Source of the DNA: JAYXXU01 sp049301135
GTDB taxonomy: Bacteria; Pseudomonadota; Gammaproteobacteria; Pseudomonadales; Moraxellaceae
Direction: 5' to 3'
Length of the DNA stretch: 16,190 bases
Assembly (NCBI GenBank): GCA_049301135.1
Contig: JBAQKP010000264.1
Location: forward strand, 1-16,190
Shown: piece by piece, positions 1 through 7,533 of the stretch
Layout: each line of letters opens with the position of its first letter
How positions within the stretch are numbered: the stretch's first letter is position 1
Position numbers and translations under genes: made by a program
The notes under the pieces: generated by a model
Seen by the model: only the letters and a program-made list of their open reading frames with translations
Databases searched by the model: none
Told to the model about the DNA's origin: nothing

Positions 1-59
1 GAGTGAGCCTGTAAAAATCACAGCATAAAAGTCCGATAGCCCACTGAACGCAGATCCGC

Positions 60-65
60 TACAAT
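60..65 (+). promoter_or_regulatory. candidate -10 box for alaS
   Basis: TACAAT is a 5/6 match to the sigma-70 -10 consensus, about 70 nt upstream of the likely alaS start. No convincing -35 box lies 16-18 nt upstream, so the promoter is only suggested. The upstream 59 nt hold nothing else I can support. Confidence 0.3.
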
Positions 66-75
66 ATGCGGCCTT

Positions 76-106
76 TGTGAACCTGTACTGATAAACTCGG
101 TTCACA
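76..106 (+). repeat. inverted repeat in the alaS leader
   Basis: TGTGAACC (76-83) and GGTTCACA (99-106) form a perfect 8-bp inverted repeat with a 15-nt loop. It lies between the candidate -10 box and the alaS ribosome binding site, so it would sit in the 5' untranslated leader as a hairpin, or on the DNA as a protein-binding dyad. No T-run follows, so it is not an intrinsic terminator. E. coli AlaRS is known to repress its own gene by binding a palindrome near the promoter; whether this dyad has such a role is inference. Confidence 0.5.
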
Positions 107-135
107 CCGCCCTATTGATCGCCAAGGAGCTGCCC

Positions 136-2787
136 GTGTCGCGTGTAATGTCCGCCGCCGAAATTCGCGAAGCCTTTTTGAGCTTCTTTGAACGCAAAGG
201 TCACAGCCGCGTGGCCTCTAGCTCGTTGATTCCCGCCAACGATCCAACGCTGTTGTTTACCAATGCTGGGATGAATCAGTTTAAAGACTGCTTCTTAGGT
301 CTAGACAAGCGCGACTATACCCGCGCCACCAGCAGCCAAAAGTGCGTGCGCGCCGGTGGTAAACATAACGACTTAGATAACGTCGGCTATACCGCACGGC
401 ATCATACGTTTTTTGAGATGTTGGGCAATTTTTCGTTTGGTGATTACTTTAAGCGTGATGCGATTGCCTACGCGTGGGAGTTTTTGACCAGTCCAGACTA
501 CATGAATCTGCCGAAAGATCGCTTGTATGTGACCGTCTATCACACCGACGACGAAGCAGCCGGTTACTGGCAAAACGACATCGGCATCGCGCCAGAGCGG
601 ATCATTCGGATCGGTGACAATAAAGGCGCACCGTACGCCTCAGATAACTTCTGGGCGATGGGCGACACCGGCCCTTGTGGCCCTTGTACCGAGATTTTTT
701 ATGATCATGGCGAGCATATCGCCGGTGGTCTACCCGGCACCCCAGAAGAAGATGGCGACCGCTATATCGAAATCTGGAACAACGTGTTCATGCAGTTTAA
801 CCGCACGGCTGACGGTGTTTTGCACCCGCTGCCTGCGCCGAGTGTTGATACCGGCATGGGCTTGGAGCGGATCAGCGCGGTGTTGCAACACGTCAACAGC
901 AACTACGACATTGACCTGTTTCAGCATCTGCTGACGTCGGCTGCCCGCATCATCGGCATCGACAATCAAGGACAGCCCTCGCTGCGCGTCATCGCTGACC
1001 ATGCGCGGTCATGTTCGTTTTTGATTGCGGATGGCGTGATTCCATCGAATGAAGGTCGTGGTTATGTGCTGCGCCGCATCATTCGTCGTGCCGTGCGACA
1101 TGGCAACAAACTCGGCGCACAAGGCAGCTTCTTCTATCAGATGGTGCAGCCGCTAATCGACGTGATGGGCGATGCGTATCCTGAATTGGTTAGCCGTCAA
1201 GCGGTGATTGAAGCCACCTTAAAGAAAGAAGAAGAGCAATTTGCCAAAACCCTCGAGCAAGGTTTGCGCCTGCTGGAAGCGGAACTGGCCGAGATGAGCG
1301 GCAGCGTGATTGCCGGTTCAGTGGCGTTTAAGCTATACGACACTTACGGCTTTCCGGTTGACTTGACCGCAGATATTGCGCGTGAACGTGGTCTGAGTGT
1401 GGATGAAATCGGCTTTGCTCGTGAAATGGAACAACAGCGGCAACGCGCCCGTGATGCGGGTAAATTCACGGTCGATTACAACAGCATTGTCAAAGTCGAT
1501 CAGGCATCGGAATTTGACGGCTATCACAGTACAGAAGGTCAAGGCCAGATCATCGCACTGTACAAAGACGGCGCTGCTGTTGAGCAATTGCTCGAAGGCG
1601 ACGAAGGCTTACTGGTACTGGATCGCACCCCATTTTATGCCGAAAGCGGTGGTCAAATCGGTGACACCGGTACGTTGACTGGCGGCAATGGGATTTTTGA
1701 GGTGCAAGACACCAAAAAATCCGGCGGTGCTATCGTGCATCAAGGCGTAGTCACCGTCGGTCAAATCCAGCTTGGCCAGCCACTACAGGCACAGGTCAAA
1801 CGCGACCTGCGCCAAGCGATCATGCGCAATCACTCCGCCACGCACTTGCTCCATGCCGCGCTACGGCAGATCTTAGGCAGTCACGTCAGCCAAAAAGGCT
1901 CGCTGGTGACCAGTGATGTGCTGCGGTTTGACTTTGCCAATGATCAGCCAGTATCGGCAGAGCAACTGCGCCAAGTCGAACATAAAGTCAATCAAGAGAT
2001 CCTTGCCAACCTCCCCGTATCGACCGAAGAAATGTCGATGGACGCCGCCAAAGCACGCGGCGCGATGGCGTTGTTCGGTGAAAAATACGGCGATAGCGTG
2101 CGGGTTCTTGCAATGGGCAGCAAAACCGAGCAGCAAGAATTTTCGATTGAGCTGTGCGGTGGTATCCATGTACAACGCACCGGCGATATTGGGCTGTTTA
2201 AAATCAGCAGCGAAGGCGGTATTGCAGCGGGGATTCGTCGGATTGAAGCGGTCACCGGTTTCACTGCCCTGACTTATGTGCAGCAAGCCGATCAGCAATT
2301 GAGCCAAATCGCTGGACTGACCAAAGCGACCCGTGAGCAAAGCTTTGAGCGCGTGAATGCCGCATTTGAGCGCAGTCGCGAACTGGAAAAACAAATCGAA
2401 CGCCTCAACCAAAAACTGGCCAGCGCGCAAAGTGCCGAACTGCTCAGTGCCGTACAGCAAATCAATGGTGTGCCGGTACTGGTCGCCTCGGTCGAGATGG
2501 ACAGCAAAAACCTGCGCAACCTGATGGACAGCGTCAAATCACGTCTGCAAGATGCCGTGATCGTGTTAGCCGGTGCTGATGCCGACAAAGTCGCCCTGAT
2601 TGCCGCGGTTGGCAACAGCCATACCAGCAAAATCAAGGCCGGTGCGATCATCAGCCACTTGGCCGCGCAACTCGGCGGCAAAGGCGGCGGTAAAACGGAT
2701 CTGGCTCAAGGCGGTGCACCGCTGTCGGATGCTTACGCTGGCGTGATGCAAGCGTTGCCGACGTGGATTGCCGAGCAACTCAACTAA
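136..2787 (+). CDS. alaS: alanyl-tRNA synthetase
   Basis: Class II synthetase that charges tRNA-Ala with alanine in the cytoplasm and hydrolyses mischarged Ser- and Gly-tRNA-Ala. The start is chosen as GTG 136 because AAGGAG (124-129) lies 6 nt upstream; the product is then 883 aa, close to the 876 aa of E. coli AlaS, and begins MSRVMSAAEIREAF. A TTG at 115 or the ATG at 148 fit the ribosome binding site less well. The N-terminal aminoacylation core is recognisable (ASSSLIPANDPTLLFTNAGM). The editing-domain zinc ligands are present as HSATH (His566, His570) and CGGIH (Cys674, His678). A C-terminal coiled-coil and a Gly-rich C-Ala segment (GGKGGGKTDLAQGG) complete the protein. The downstream order alaS-lysC-csrA is the one seen in Pseudomonas and Acinetobacter. 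Nothing appears truncated. Confidence 0.97.
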   Translation: MSRVMSAAEIREAFLSFFERKGHSRVASSSLIPANDPTLLFTNAGMNQFKDCFLGLDKRDYTRATSSQKCVRAGGKHNDLDNVGYTARHHTFFEMLGNFSFGDYFKRDAIAYAWEFLTSPDYMNLPKDRLYVTVYHTDDEAAGYWQNDIGIAPERIIRIGDNKGAPYASDNFWAMGDTGPCGPCTEIFYDHGEHIAGGLPGTPEEDGDRYIEIWNNVFMQFNRTADGVLHPLPAPSVDTGMGLERISAVLQHVNSNYDIDLFQHLLTSAARIIGIDNQGQPSLRVIADHARSCSFLIADGVIPSNEGRGYVLRRIIRRAVRHGNKLGAQGSFFYQMVQPLIDVMGDAYPELVSRQAVIEATLKKEEEQFAKTLEQGLRLLEAELAEMSGSVIAGSVAFKLYDTYGFPVDLTADIARERGLSVDEIGFAREMEQQRQRARDAGKFTVDYNSIVKVDQASEFDGYHSTEGQGQIIALYKDGAAVEQLLEGDEGLLVLDRTPFYAESGGQIGDTGTLTGGNGIFEVQDTKKSGGAIVHQGVVTVGQIQLGQPLQAQVKRDLRQAIMRNHSATHLLHAALRQILGSHVSQKGSLVTSDVLRFDFANDQPVSAEQLRQVEHKVNQEILANLPVSTEEMSMDAAKARGAMALFGEKYGDSVRVLAMGSKTEQQEFSIELCGGIHVQRTGDIGLFKISSEGGIAAGIRRIEAVTGFTALTYVQQADQQLSQIAGLTKATREQSFERVNAAFERSRELEKQIERLNQKLASAQSAELLSAVQQINGVPVLVASVEMDSKNLRNLMDSVKSRLQDAVIVLAGADADKVALIAAVGNSHTSKIKAGAIISHLAAQLGGKGGGKTDLAQGGAPLSDAYAGVMQALPTWIAEQLN

Positions 2788-2809
2788 TCTTTTACACGAT
2801 AAACAACAC

Positions 2810-2835
2810 GCGCCCACACCACACGGTTTGGGCGC
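2810..2835 (+). promoter_or_regulatory. intercistronic hairpin between alaS and lysC
   Basis: GCGCCCA (2810-2816) pairs with TGGGCGC (2829-2835). After one C/T mismatch, ACC (2818-2820) pairs with GGT (2825-2827), leaving an ACAC tetraloop. No U-tract follows, so it is not a standard terminator. It ends 15 nt before the lysC ATG and just upstream of the GGAAC ribosome binding site, so it could affect lysC translation, mRNA processing or stability. The function is inference. Confidence 0.55.
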
Positions 2836-2850
2836 AGATATGGAACGACT

Positions 2851-4131
2851 ATGGCACTGATTGTCCAAAAATACGGCGGCACTTCGATGGGTACGCCGGA
2901 GCGGATTTTAAACGTCGCGCAGCGGGTCAAGCGCTGGCATGAACACGGCCACCAAGTGGTGGTGGTGGTGTCAGCCATGAGCGGTGAAACCAATCGTCTA
3001 CTGGGTTTGGCCAAAGCAATCACCGAAGCGCCCGATCCACGCGAACTCGACCAAATGGTATCTACGGGTGAGCAAGTCACCATTGCCCTACTCGCCATGG
3101 CACTCAAGTCGATTGGCGTGGATGCCAAGTCCTGCACCGGCGGTCAAGTCGGCATCAAAACCGACACCTCGTACACCAAGGCGCGGATTCAGTCGATTGA
3201 TGACGGCAGCATGCGCCGTGACCTCGACGCGGGCAAAGTGCTGATCGTGGCCGGTTTCCAAGGCGTTGATGCCGAAGGCAACGTCACCACGCTGGGTCGT
3301 GGCGGCTCGGATACCACCGGCGTGGCCTTGGCCGCAGCGCTGAAAGCCGATGAATGTCAGATTTATACTGACGTGGATGGCGTGTATACCACCGATCCAC
3401 GGGTTGCGCCAAAAGCCAAAAAACTTGACCGCGTCACCTTTGAAGAAATGCTGGAAATGGCCAGCCTAGGCTCTAAGGTGCTGCAAATCCGCTCGGTCGA
3501 ATTTGCCGGTAAATACCAAGTCCCGCTACGCGTATTGTCAAGCTTTGATAATCCAAACGATGGCGCATTTGATGATGACTTTAAAACCACTGTGGGCACG
3601 TTGATCACCACTGAAGCAGGAACAGACATGGAACAACCGATTATTTCTGGTATCGCCTTTAACCGTGACGAAGCCAAGCTGATCGTGCGCGGTGTGCCCG
3701 ATCAACCGGGGATTGCCTCACGGATTTTGTCACCGATTGGCAATGCCAACATCGAAGTCGACATGATCGTGCAAAACGTCGCCGCTGACGGCACCACTGA
3801 CTTCACCTTTACCGTCAACCGCAGCGAAATGAAAAAAGCGCTCGGCCTGTTGCAGCAGATCGGCCAAGAGATTGGCGCACGCGAAGTGACCGGCGACGAT
3901 ACCATCGTGAAAGTCTCGATTGTTGGTGTTGGTATGCGCTCACATGCCGGTGTCGCCAGCCAGATGTTTAGCACATTGGCTTCTGAGGGCATCAATATCC
4001 AAATGATCTCGACCTCAGAAATCAAAATTTCGGTGGTTGTGGATGAGAAGTATCTGGAATTGGCGGTACGCGCCCTGCATACTGCATTTGAGCTTGACCG
4101 TGAGTCTGGTGAAAGCCGCGCTCAAGCCTAA
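2851..4131 (+). CDS. lysC: aspartate kinase (aspartokinase)
   Basis: Cytoplasmic enzyme that phosphorylates L-aspartate, the first committed step to lysine, threonine, methionine and diaminopimelate. It is 426 aa, the usual length of the monofunctional feedback-regulated class (no homoserine dehydrogenase domain is fused). The N-terminal nucleotide-binding motif KYGGTSMG, the loop TTLGRGGSDTTGVALAA and YTDVDGVYTTDPR identify the amino-acid-kinase fold (about residues 1-230). Two ACT domains follow (about 265-340 and 345-420). The start has a GGAAC ribosome binding site at 2842-2846. It follows alaS by 63 nt, across a hairpin, and precedes csrA. An internal ATG at codon 260 with its own Shine-Dalgarno probably gives a separate beta subunit (see the separate entry). 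Confidence 0.96.
   Translation: MALIVQKYGGTSMGTPERILNVAQRVKRWHEHGHQVVVVVSAMSGETNRLLGLAKAITEAPDPRELDQMVSTGEQVTIALLAMALKSIGVDAKSCTGGQVGIKTDTSYTKARIQSIDDGSMRRDLDAGKVLIVAGFQGVDAEGNVTTLGRGGSDTTGVALAAALKADECQIYTDVDGVYTTDPRVAPKAKKLDRVTFEEMLEMASLGSKVLQIRSVEFAGKYQVPLRVLSSFDNPNDGAFDDDFKTTVGTLITTEAGTDMEQPIISGIAFNRDEAKLIVRGVPDQPGIASRILSPIGNANIEVDMIVQNVAADGTTDFTFTVNRSEMKKALGLLQQIGQEIGAREVTGDDTIVKVSIVGVGMRSHAGVASQMFSTLASEGINIQMISTSEIKISVVVDEKYLELAVRALHTAFELDRESGESRAQA
3616..3630 (+). promoter_or_regulatory. internal translation start for the LysC beta subunit
   Basis: Within lysC, GCAGGAAC (3616-3623) precedes an in-frame ATG at 3628 with 5-7 nt spacing. Translation from it would give a 167-residue protein made of the two ACT domains (MEQPIISGIAFNRDEAK...). 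In Bacillus and Corynebacterium aspartokinases of this type the smaller beta subunit comes from just such an internal in-frame start at the kinase/ACT boundary. The site is seen directly; its use is inferred from the family. Confidence 0.55.
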
Positions 4132-4147
4132 GCCAGCAGCAGCATAA

Positions 4148-4257
4148 GGTCGTGTGATGCAACCGCAAGCCCTAAAAGTGCCCAGCAGTTACACGACCCG
4201 ATGAGAAAAATGTGAAGCAGGACTGTTGCAGACGTTGACTTTGCGCCATACTGCAAC
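4148..4257 (+). repeat. two inverted repeats in the lysC-csrA gap
   Basis: GGTCGTGT (4148-4155) pairs with ACACGACC (4191-4198), an 8-bp perfect stem with a 35-nt loop. GTTGCAG (4225-4231) pairs with CTGCAAC (4251-4257), a 7-bp perfect stem with a 19-nt loop. Neither is followed by a T-run. Both lie in the 168-nt gap before csrA, so they may shape the csrA leader RNA or mark regulator binding. A TTGACT at 4235-4240 lies in the second loop, but no good -10 box is placed after it, so I do not call a promoter. Confidence 0.4.
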
Positions 4258-4280
4258 TTAGGCAACTAGCCAAATATTGA

Positions 4281-4292
4281 AGGAACAAGGAG
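4281..4292 (+). promoter_or_regulatory. two AGGA motifs over the csrA Shine-Dalgarno, candidate CsrA autoregulatory site
   Basis: AGGA occurs at 4281-4284 and again at 4288-4291 inside the AAGGAG Shine-Dalgarno (4287-4292), 7 nt before the csrA ATG. CsrA binds RNA at GGA motifs, often overlapping Shine-Dalgarno sequences, and represses its own translation in E. coli. Two closely spaced motifs at its own start are therefore a likely autoregulatory site, although Shine-Dalgarno sequences contain GGA anyway. Confidence 0.45.
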
Positions 4293-4299
4293 AATATCC

Positions 4300-4539
4300 A
4301 TGCTGATTCTGACCCGCCGTGTCGGGGAAACCCTGATGATTGGGGATGAAGTGAGTGTGACTGTATTAGGGGTCAAAGGTAACCAAGTCCGTATTGGTGT
4401 CAATGCTCCAAAAGAAGTCGCTGTACACCGTGAAGAAATCTACCAACGCATTCAGCATGAGCGCGCCATGCATGAGCACCTACAACATCTCGAACAGGAC
4501 TATCAGCCATCGTTCGAAGATGATGGATTCAATCGCTAG
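4300..4539 (+). CDS. csrA: carbon storage regulator CsrA, extended C-terminus
   Basis: Homodimeric RNA-binding protein that controls translation and stability of many mRNAs (carbon metabolism, motility, biofilm, stress). The sequence MLILTRRVGETLMIGDEVSV and the later VHREEI are nearly identical to classic CsrA. The RNA-contact residues Leu4, Arg6, Arg7 and Arg44 are all present. The protein is 79 aa whereas E. coli CsrA is 61; residues 52-79 form an extra polar tail rich in His, Glu and Asp that ends DDGFNR. From memory, Acinetobacter CsrA carries a similar tail. AAGGAG at 4287-4292 fixes the start. A strong terminator follows at 4565. The next 138 nt to proS hold that terminator and a candidate proS promoter. 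Confidence 0.96.
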   Translation: MLILTRRVGETLMIGDEVSVTVLGVKGNQVRIGVNAPKEVAVHREEIYQRIQHERAMHEHLQHLEQDYQPSFEDDGFNR

Positions 4540-4564
4540 GCCGTTCCGTTTGCTTGCAACGCTT

Positions 4565-4590
4565 AAGCGGCCATCTGGCCGCTTTGTTTT
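4565..4590 (+). terminator. intrinsic terminator after csrA
   Basis: AAGCGGCC (4565-4572) and GGCCGCTT (4577-4584) form a perfect 8-bp GC-rich stem with an ATCT tetraloop, followed by TGTTTT. It closes the alaS-lysC-csrA block. Confidence 0.9.
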
Positions 4591-4664
4591 AGCTATTTTT
4601 TGCACAAATTTACTGCCAAAGCTGCTGAATTGAAGTCACTCGACAAAAATCCTCGCTTTGCCCC

Positions 4665-4693
4665 TTTTCATCAGTCAGGCTTACTCATACCAT
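4665..4693 (+). promoter_or_regulatory. candidate sigma-70 promoter for proS
   Basis: TTTTCA (4665-4670, 4/6) and TACCAT (4688-4693, 4/6) are separated by 17 nt. Transcription would start near 4700, about 30 nt before the proS ATG. Since csrA ends in a strong terminator, proS needs a promoter here. Confidence 0.4.
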
Positions 4694-4728
4694 AGCGCGA
4701 TTCTCAACATATTAGGCTGTTCGATCCA

Positions 4729-6444
4729 ATGCGTGCTAGTCGCTTTTTATTCGCCACCTTGCGCGAAAGTCCTGCTGATGCCGAAGTCATTAGCCATCAA
4801 TTGATGTTACGGGCGGGCATGATCCGTAAGCTGGCCAGTGGCCTGTATACGTGGCTACCGATGGGCGTGCGTGTACTGCATAAAGTCGAAGCGATTGTGC
4901 GTGAAGAAATGGACAAAAGCGCGCTTGAAGTGTTTATGCCGGTGACCCAACCGATTGAGTTGTGGCAAGAATCTGGCCGTGAGCAAGGCTATGGCCCCGA
5001 ACTGTTACGCTTTAAAGATCGGCATGAGCGTCCGTTTGTGCTCGGGCCAACCCACGAAGAAGTGATTACCGATCTGGCACGGCAAGAGCTGAAAAGCTAT
5101 AAGCAATTGCCGATTAACTTTTATCAAATTCAGACCAAATTCCGCGATGAGATTCGGCCACGTTTTGGCGTGATGCGCTCACGTGAATTTATCATGAAAG
5201 ACGCCTACTCGTTTCATGCGGATCGTGCGTCGCTGGCCGATACCTATCAAGTCATGTACGACACCTATACACGGATTTTTAGCCGTTTGGGTTTGGATTT
5301 TCGGGCAGTGCAAGCTGATACCGGCTCCATCGGCGGTTTTGCCTCGCACGAATTTCATGTGTTGGCCAATAGCGGTGAAGACGACATCGCCTTTTCCAAC
5401 GCATCCAGCTACGCCGCCAATATCGAAATGGCCGAAGCGGTACTGGTTGGCCAAGCGGCTGCACCGAGCCAAGCGCTGACTGTCATCGACACCCCGACCC
5501 AAAAAACCATCGCCGAAGTCTGCGAACTGCTACAAGTGCCTGCCAGCCAAACTGTAAAAACCCTGATCGTGCGTGGCACCGCCGATGAACACGGCAAATA
5601 TGCTTTGGTTGCGTTGGTGTTACGCGGCGATCACGAACTGAACGAAATCAAAGCCGAAAAACTGGCCGAAGTCGCCAATCCGTTGACCTTTGCCAGTGAG
5701 CAAGAAGTCAAGGACGTGTTGGGCGTAGAGATCGGCTCAATTGGGCCACAGGGTCTAAGCATTGTGGTGCTGGTGGATCGTGCCGCGTCGGTGTTGTCGG
5801 ATTTTGTGGCGGGTGCTAATCAAACTGGCAAGCATGTCACTGGCCTGAACTGGCAACGTGACGCACAGATCAGCCAAGTGGTGGATATCCGTAACGTGGT
5901 CGAAGGCGATCCGTCACCGGACGGACACGGCACGCTGACCATCAAACGCGGCATTGAAGTCGGGCATATTTTTCAGCTGGGTCAAAAATACTCCGAAGCA
6001 CTCGGCTGTAAAGTGCTCGGCGAAGACGGCAAGCCAATCACCGTGACCATGGGCTGCTATGGGATCGGGGTAACCCGCGTGGTGGCCGCCGCAATTGAAC
6101 AAAATCACGATGACAACGGCATTATCTGGCCGATGAGCATTGCGCCGTTTCATGTGGCGATTGTGCCGATGAATCCCGCCAAATCACCACGCGCCGTACA
6201 AGCTGCTGAAGAGCTGTATCTGGAGCTGCAAAATTTGGGTTTTGATGTGCTACTCGACGACCGTAACGAGCGGCCAGGGGTGAAGTTTGCTGACCTAGAA
6301 CTGACTGGTGTTCCGCATCGGGTGGTGGTTGGCGAGCGTGGACTCGATGCCGGTACCTTTGAATATCGTGGACGGCGTGACAGCGACGCACGCGACCTGA
6401 GCAAAACCGAACTACTGGCACTGCTGACTGCGGCGCAAGTCTAA
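4729..6444 (+). CDS. proS: prolyl-tRNA synthetase (bacterial type with editing insertion)
   Basis: Class II synthetase that charges tRNA-Pro. It is 571 aa, matching E. coli ProS (572). It opens with MRASRFLFATLRESPADAEV, typical of the bacterial type. Motif 2 lies from residue 138 (FRDEIRPRFGVMRSREF) and motif 3 around residue 442 (GCYGIGVTRVVAAA). Between them, roughly residues 230-400, is the YbaK-like insertion that deacylates Ala-tRNA-Pro (for example LIVRGTADEHGKYALVALVL). The C-terminal anticodon-binding domain follows (DVLLDDRNERPGVKFADLEL). The ribosome binding site is weak (AGG about 12 nt upstream), but the start matches family N-termini. The sugar kinase follows after 40 nt with no terminator, suggesting co-transcription. 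Confidence 0.97.
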   Translation: MRASRFLFATLRESPADAEVISHQLMLRAGMIRKLASGLYTWLPMGVRVLHKVEAIVREEMDKSALEVFMPVTQPIELWQESGREQGYGPELLRFKDRHERPFVLGPTHEEVITDLARQELKSYKQLPINFYQIQTKFRDEIRPRFGVMRSREFIMKDAYSFHADRASLADTYQVMYDTYTRIFSRLGLDFRAVQADTGSIGGFASHEFHVLANSGEDDIAFSNASSYAANIEMAEAVLVGQAAAPSQALTVIDTPTQKTIAEVCELLQVPASQTVKTLIVRGTADEHGKYALVALVLRGDHELNEIKAEKLAEVANPLTFASEQEVKDVLGVEIGSIGPQGLSIVVLVDRAASVLSDFVAGANQTGKHVTGLNWQRDAQISQVVDIRNVVEGDPSPDGHGTLTIKRGIEVGHIFQLGQKYSEALGCKVLGEDGKPITVTMGCYGIGVTRVVAAAIEQNHDDNGIIWPMSIAPFHVAIVPMNPAKSPRAVQAAEELYLELQNLGFDVLLDDRNERPGVKFADLELTGVPHRVVVGERGLDAGTFEYRGRRDSDARDLSKTELLALLTAAQV

Positions 6445-6484
6445 ATCAACCCTTAATCGAATCAACGAACAGGATGAAACCCTC

Positions 6485-7504
6485 ATGGCGTTAGATCTTT
6501 ATGCAATCGGCAATGCGTTGGTTGATCGTGAATACAGTGTTGATGAAGCGCTGCTGGCCAACTGCAACCTGCTCAAAGGCACGATGCAACTGGCCGATGC
6601 CAGCCAGCAGCATGCGCTGATGACCGTCTTGAACGACTACACTGCCCCGACCGGACAGGTCAGCGGCGGTTCAGCGGCCAATACTGCGTTTGCGTTTGCG
6701 GCACTCGGTGGTTCAGCGTTCTATGCCTGTCGGGTCGGTAACGACGACGCAGGTGATTTTTATCTGGCCGACCTCAGCAGTGCGGGTGTACAAACCTCAG
6801 CACTATCGCAAGAACTCGGACAGACCGGTACATGTTTGGTGCTGGTCACGGCCGACGGTGAGCGCACCATGCACACGCATCTGGGCATTACTGCTGATCT
6901 GTCGCCTGATCAGGTCGATCTCGCCCCGCTCAAAGATGCACAGTATCTGTACATCGAAGGCTATCTGTCCAGCAGTGACAGTGCACGGCAAGCCGTCGCG
7001 GTGGTACGCGAACTCGCCCGTGCACAAGGCAGCAAGCTCGCCATGAGCTTGTCAGATCCGGCGATGGTACAGTATGCCTATGACGGCTTGCTCGACATGC
7101 TTGGCACAGGGGTAGATGTGCTGTTCTGCAACGAGATGGAAGCCCTGCTGTTTAGCAAGACTGAACTGCTGGATGAGGCGCTGCAAGTGTTACACCGACA
7201 TGCGCCGTTGGTGGTGGTCACACTCGGTGCAAAAGGTGCTTTGATCAGTCAAGCCGAAGACAGTGGCTATGTCCGTATTCCGGTTGTCCCGCATGTGGTC
7301 AATCAAGTCCTCGATACCAATGGCGCAGGCGATAACTTTGCCGGTGGGTTTTTATTTGGCCTGAGCCAACTGATGACGTTGACCGATTGTGGCTTTTTGG
7401 CAAGTGCGTTGGCAGCGGCAGTGGTTGGTCAATATGGTCCGCGCTTGCCACGCCAGCAGTATGCTGAGATTTTGGCCAGTACCCAGCCATTAAGCCCACT
7501 GTAA
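6485..7504 (+). CDS. PfkB-family carbohydrate/nucleoside kinase (adenosine-kinase-like)
   Basis: Ribokinase-fold enzyme of 339 aa that transfers phosphate from ATP to a sugar or nucleoside hydroxyl. The N-terminal PfkB signature is present as GGSAANTAFAFAALGG, and the C-terminal one as DTNGAGDNFAGGFLFG, with catalytic Asp283 in the GAGD anion-hole motif. The start MALDLYAIGNALVDREY resembles the adenosine-kinase/ribokinase branch of the family, so adenosine or a related ribosyl compound is the best guess. The exact substrate cannot be read from the sequence. AGGATG at 6471-6476 serves as ribosome binding site. It sits 40 nt after proS and 29 nt before the Rieske gene, with no terminator either side, so the three genes look like one transcript. 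The N-terminal lid region is complete and nothing appears broken. Confidence 0.9.
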   Translation: MALDLYAIGNALVDREYSVDEALLANCNLLKGTMQLADASQQHALMTVLNDYTAPTGQVSGGSAANTAFAFAALGGSAFYACRVGNDDAGDFYLADLSSAGVQTSALSQELGQTGTCLVLVTADGERTMHTHLGITADLSPDQVDLAPLKDAQYLYIEGYLSSSDSARQAVAVVRELARAQGSKLAMSLSDPAMVQYAYDGLLDMLGTGVDVLFCNEMEALLFSKTELLDEALQVLHRHAPLVVVTLGAKGALISQAEDSGYVRIPVVPHVVNQVLDTNGAGDNFAGGFLFGLSQLMTLTDCGFLASALAAAVVGQYGPRLPRQQYAEILASTQPLSPL

Positions 7505-7533
7505 TCCATCCAGAACAATCGAGGTGCTTCACC

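Noticed and set aside
1873..2460. Long minus-strand open frame (195 codons) opposite alaS
   Set aside because: It is antisense to a fully conserved coding region, has no domain I recognise, and similar shadow frames occur opposite other real genes here.
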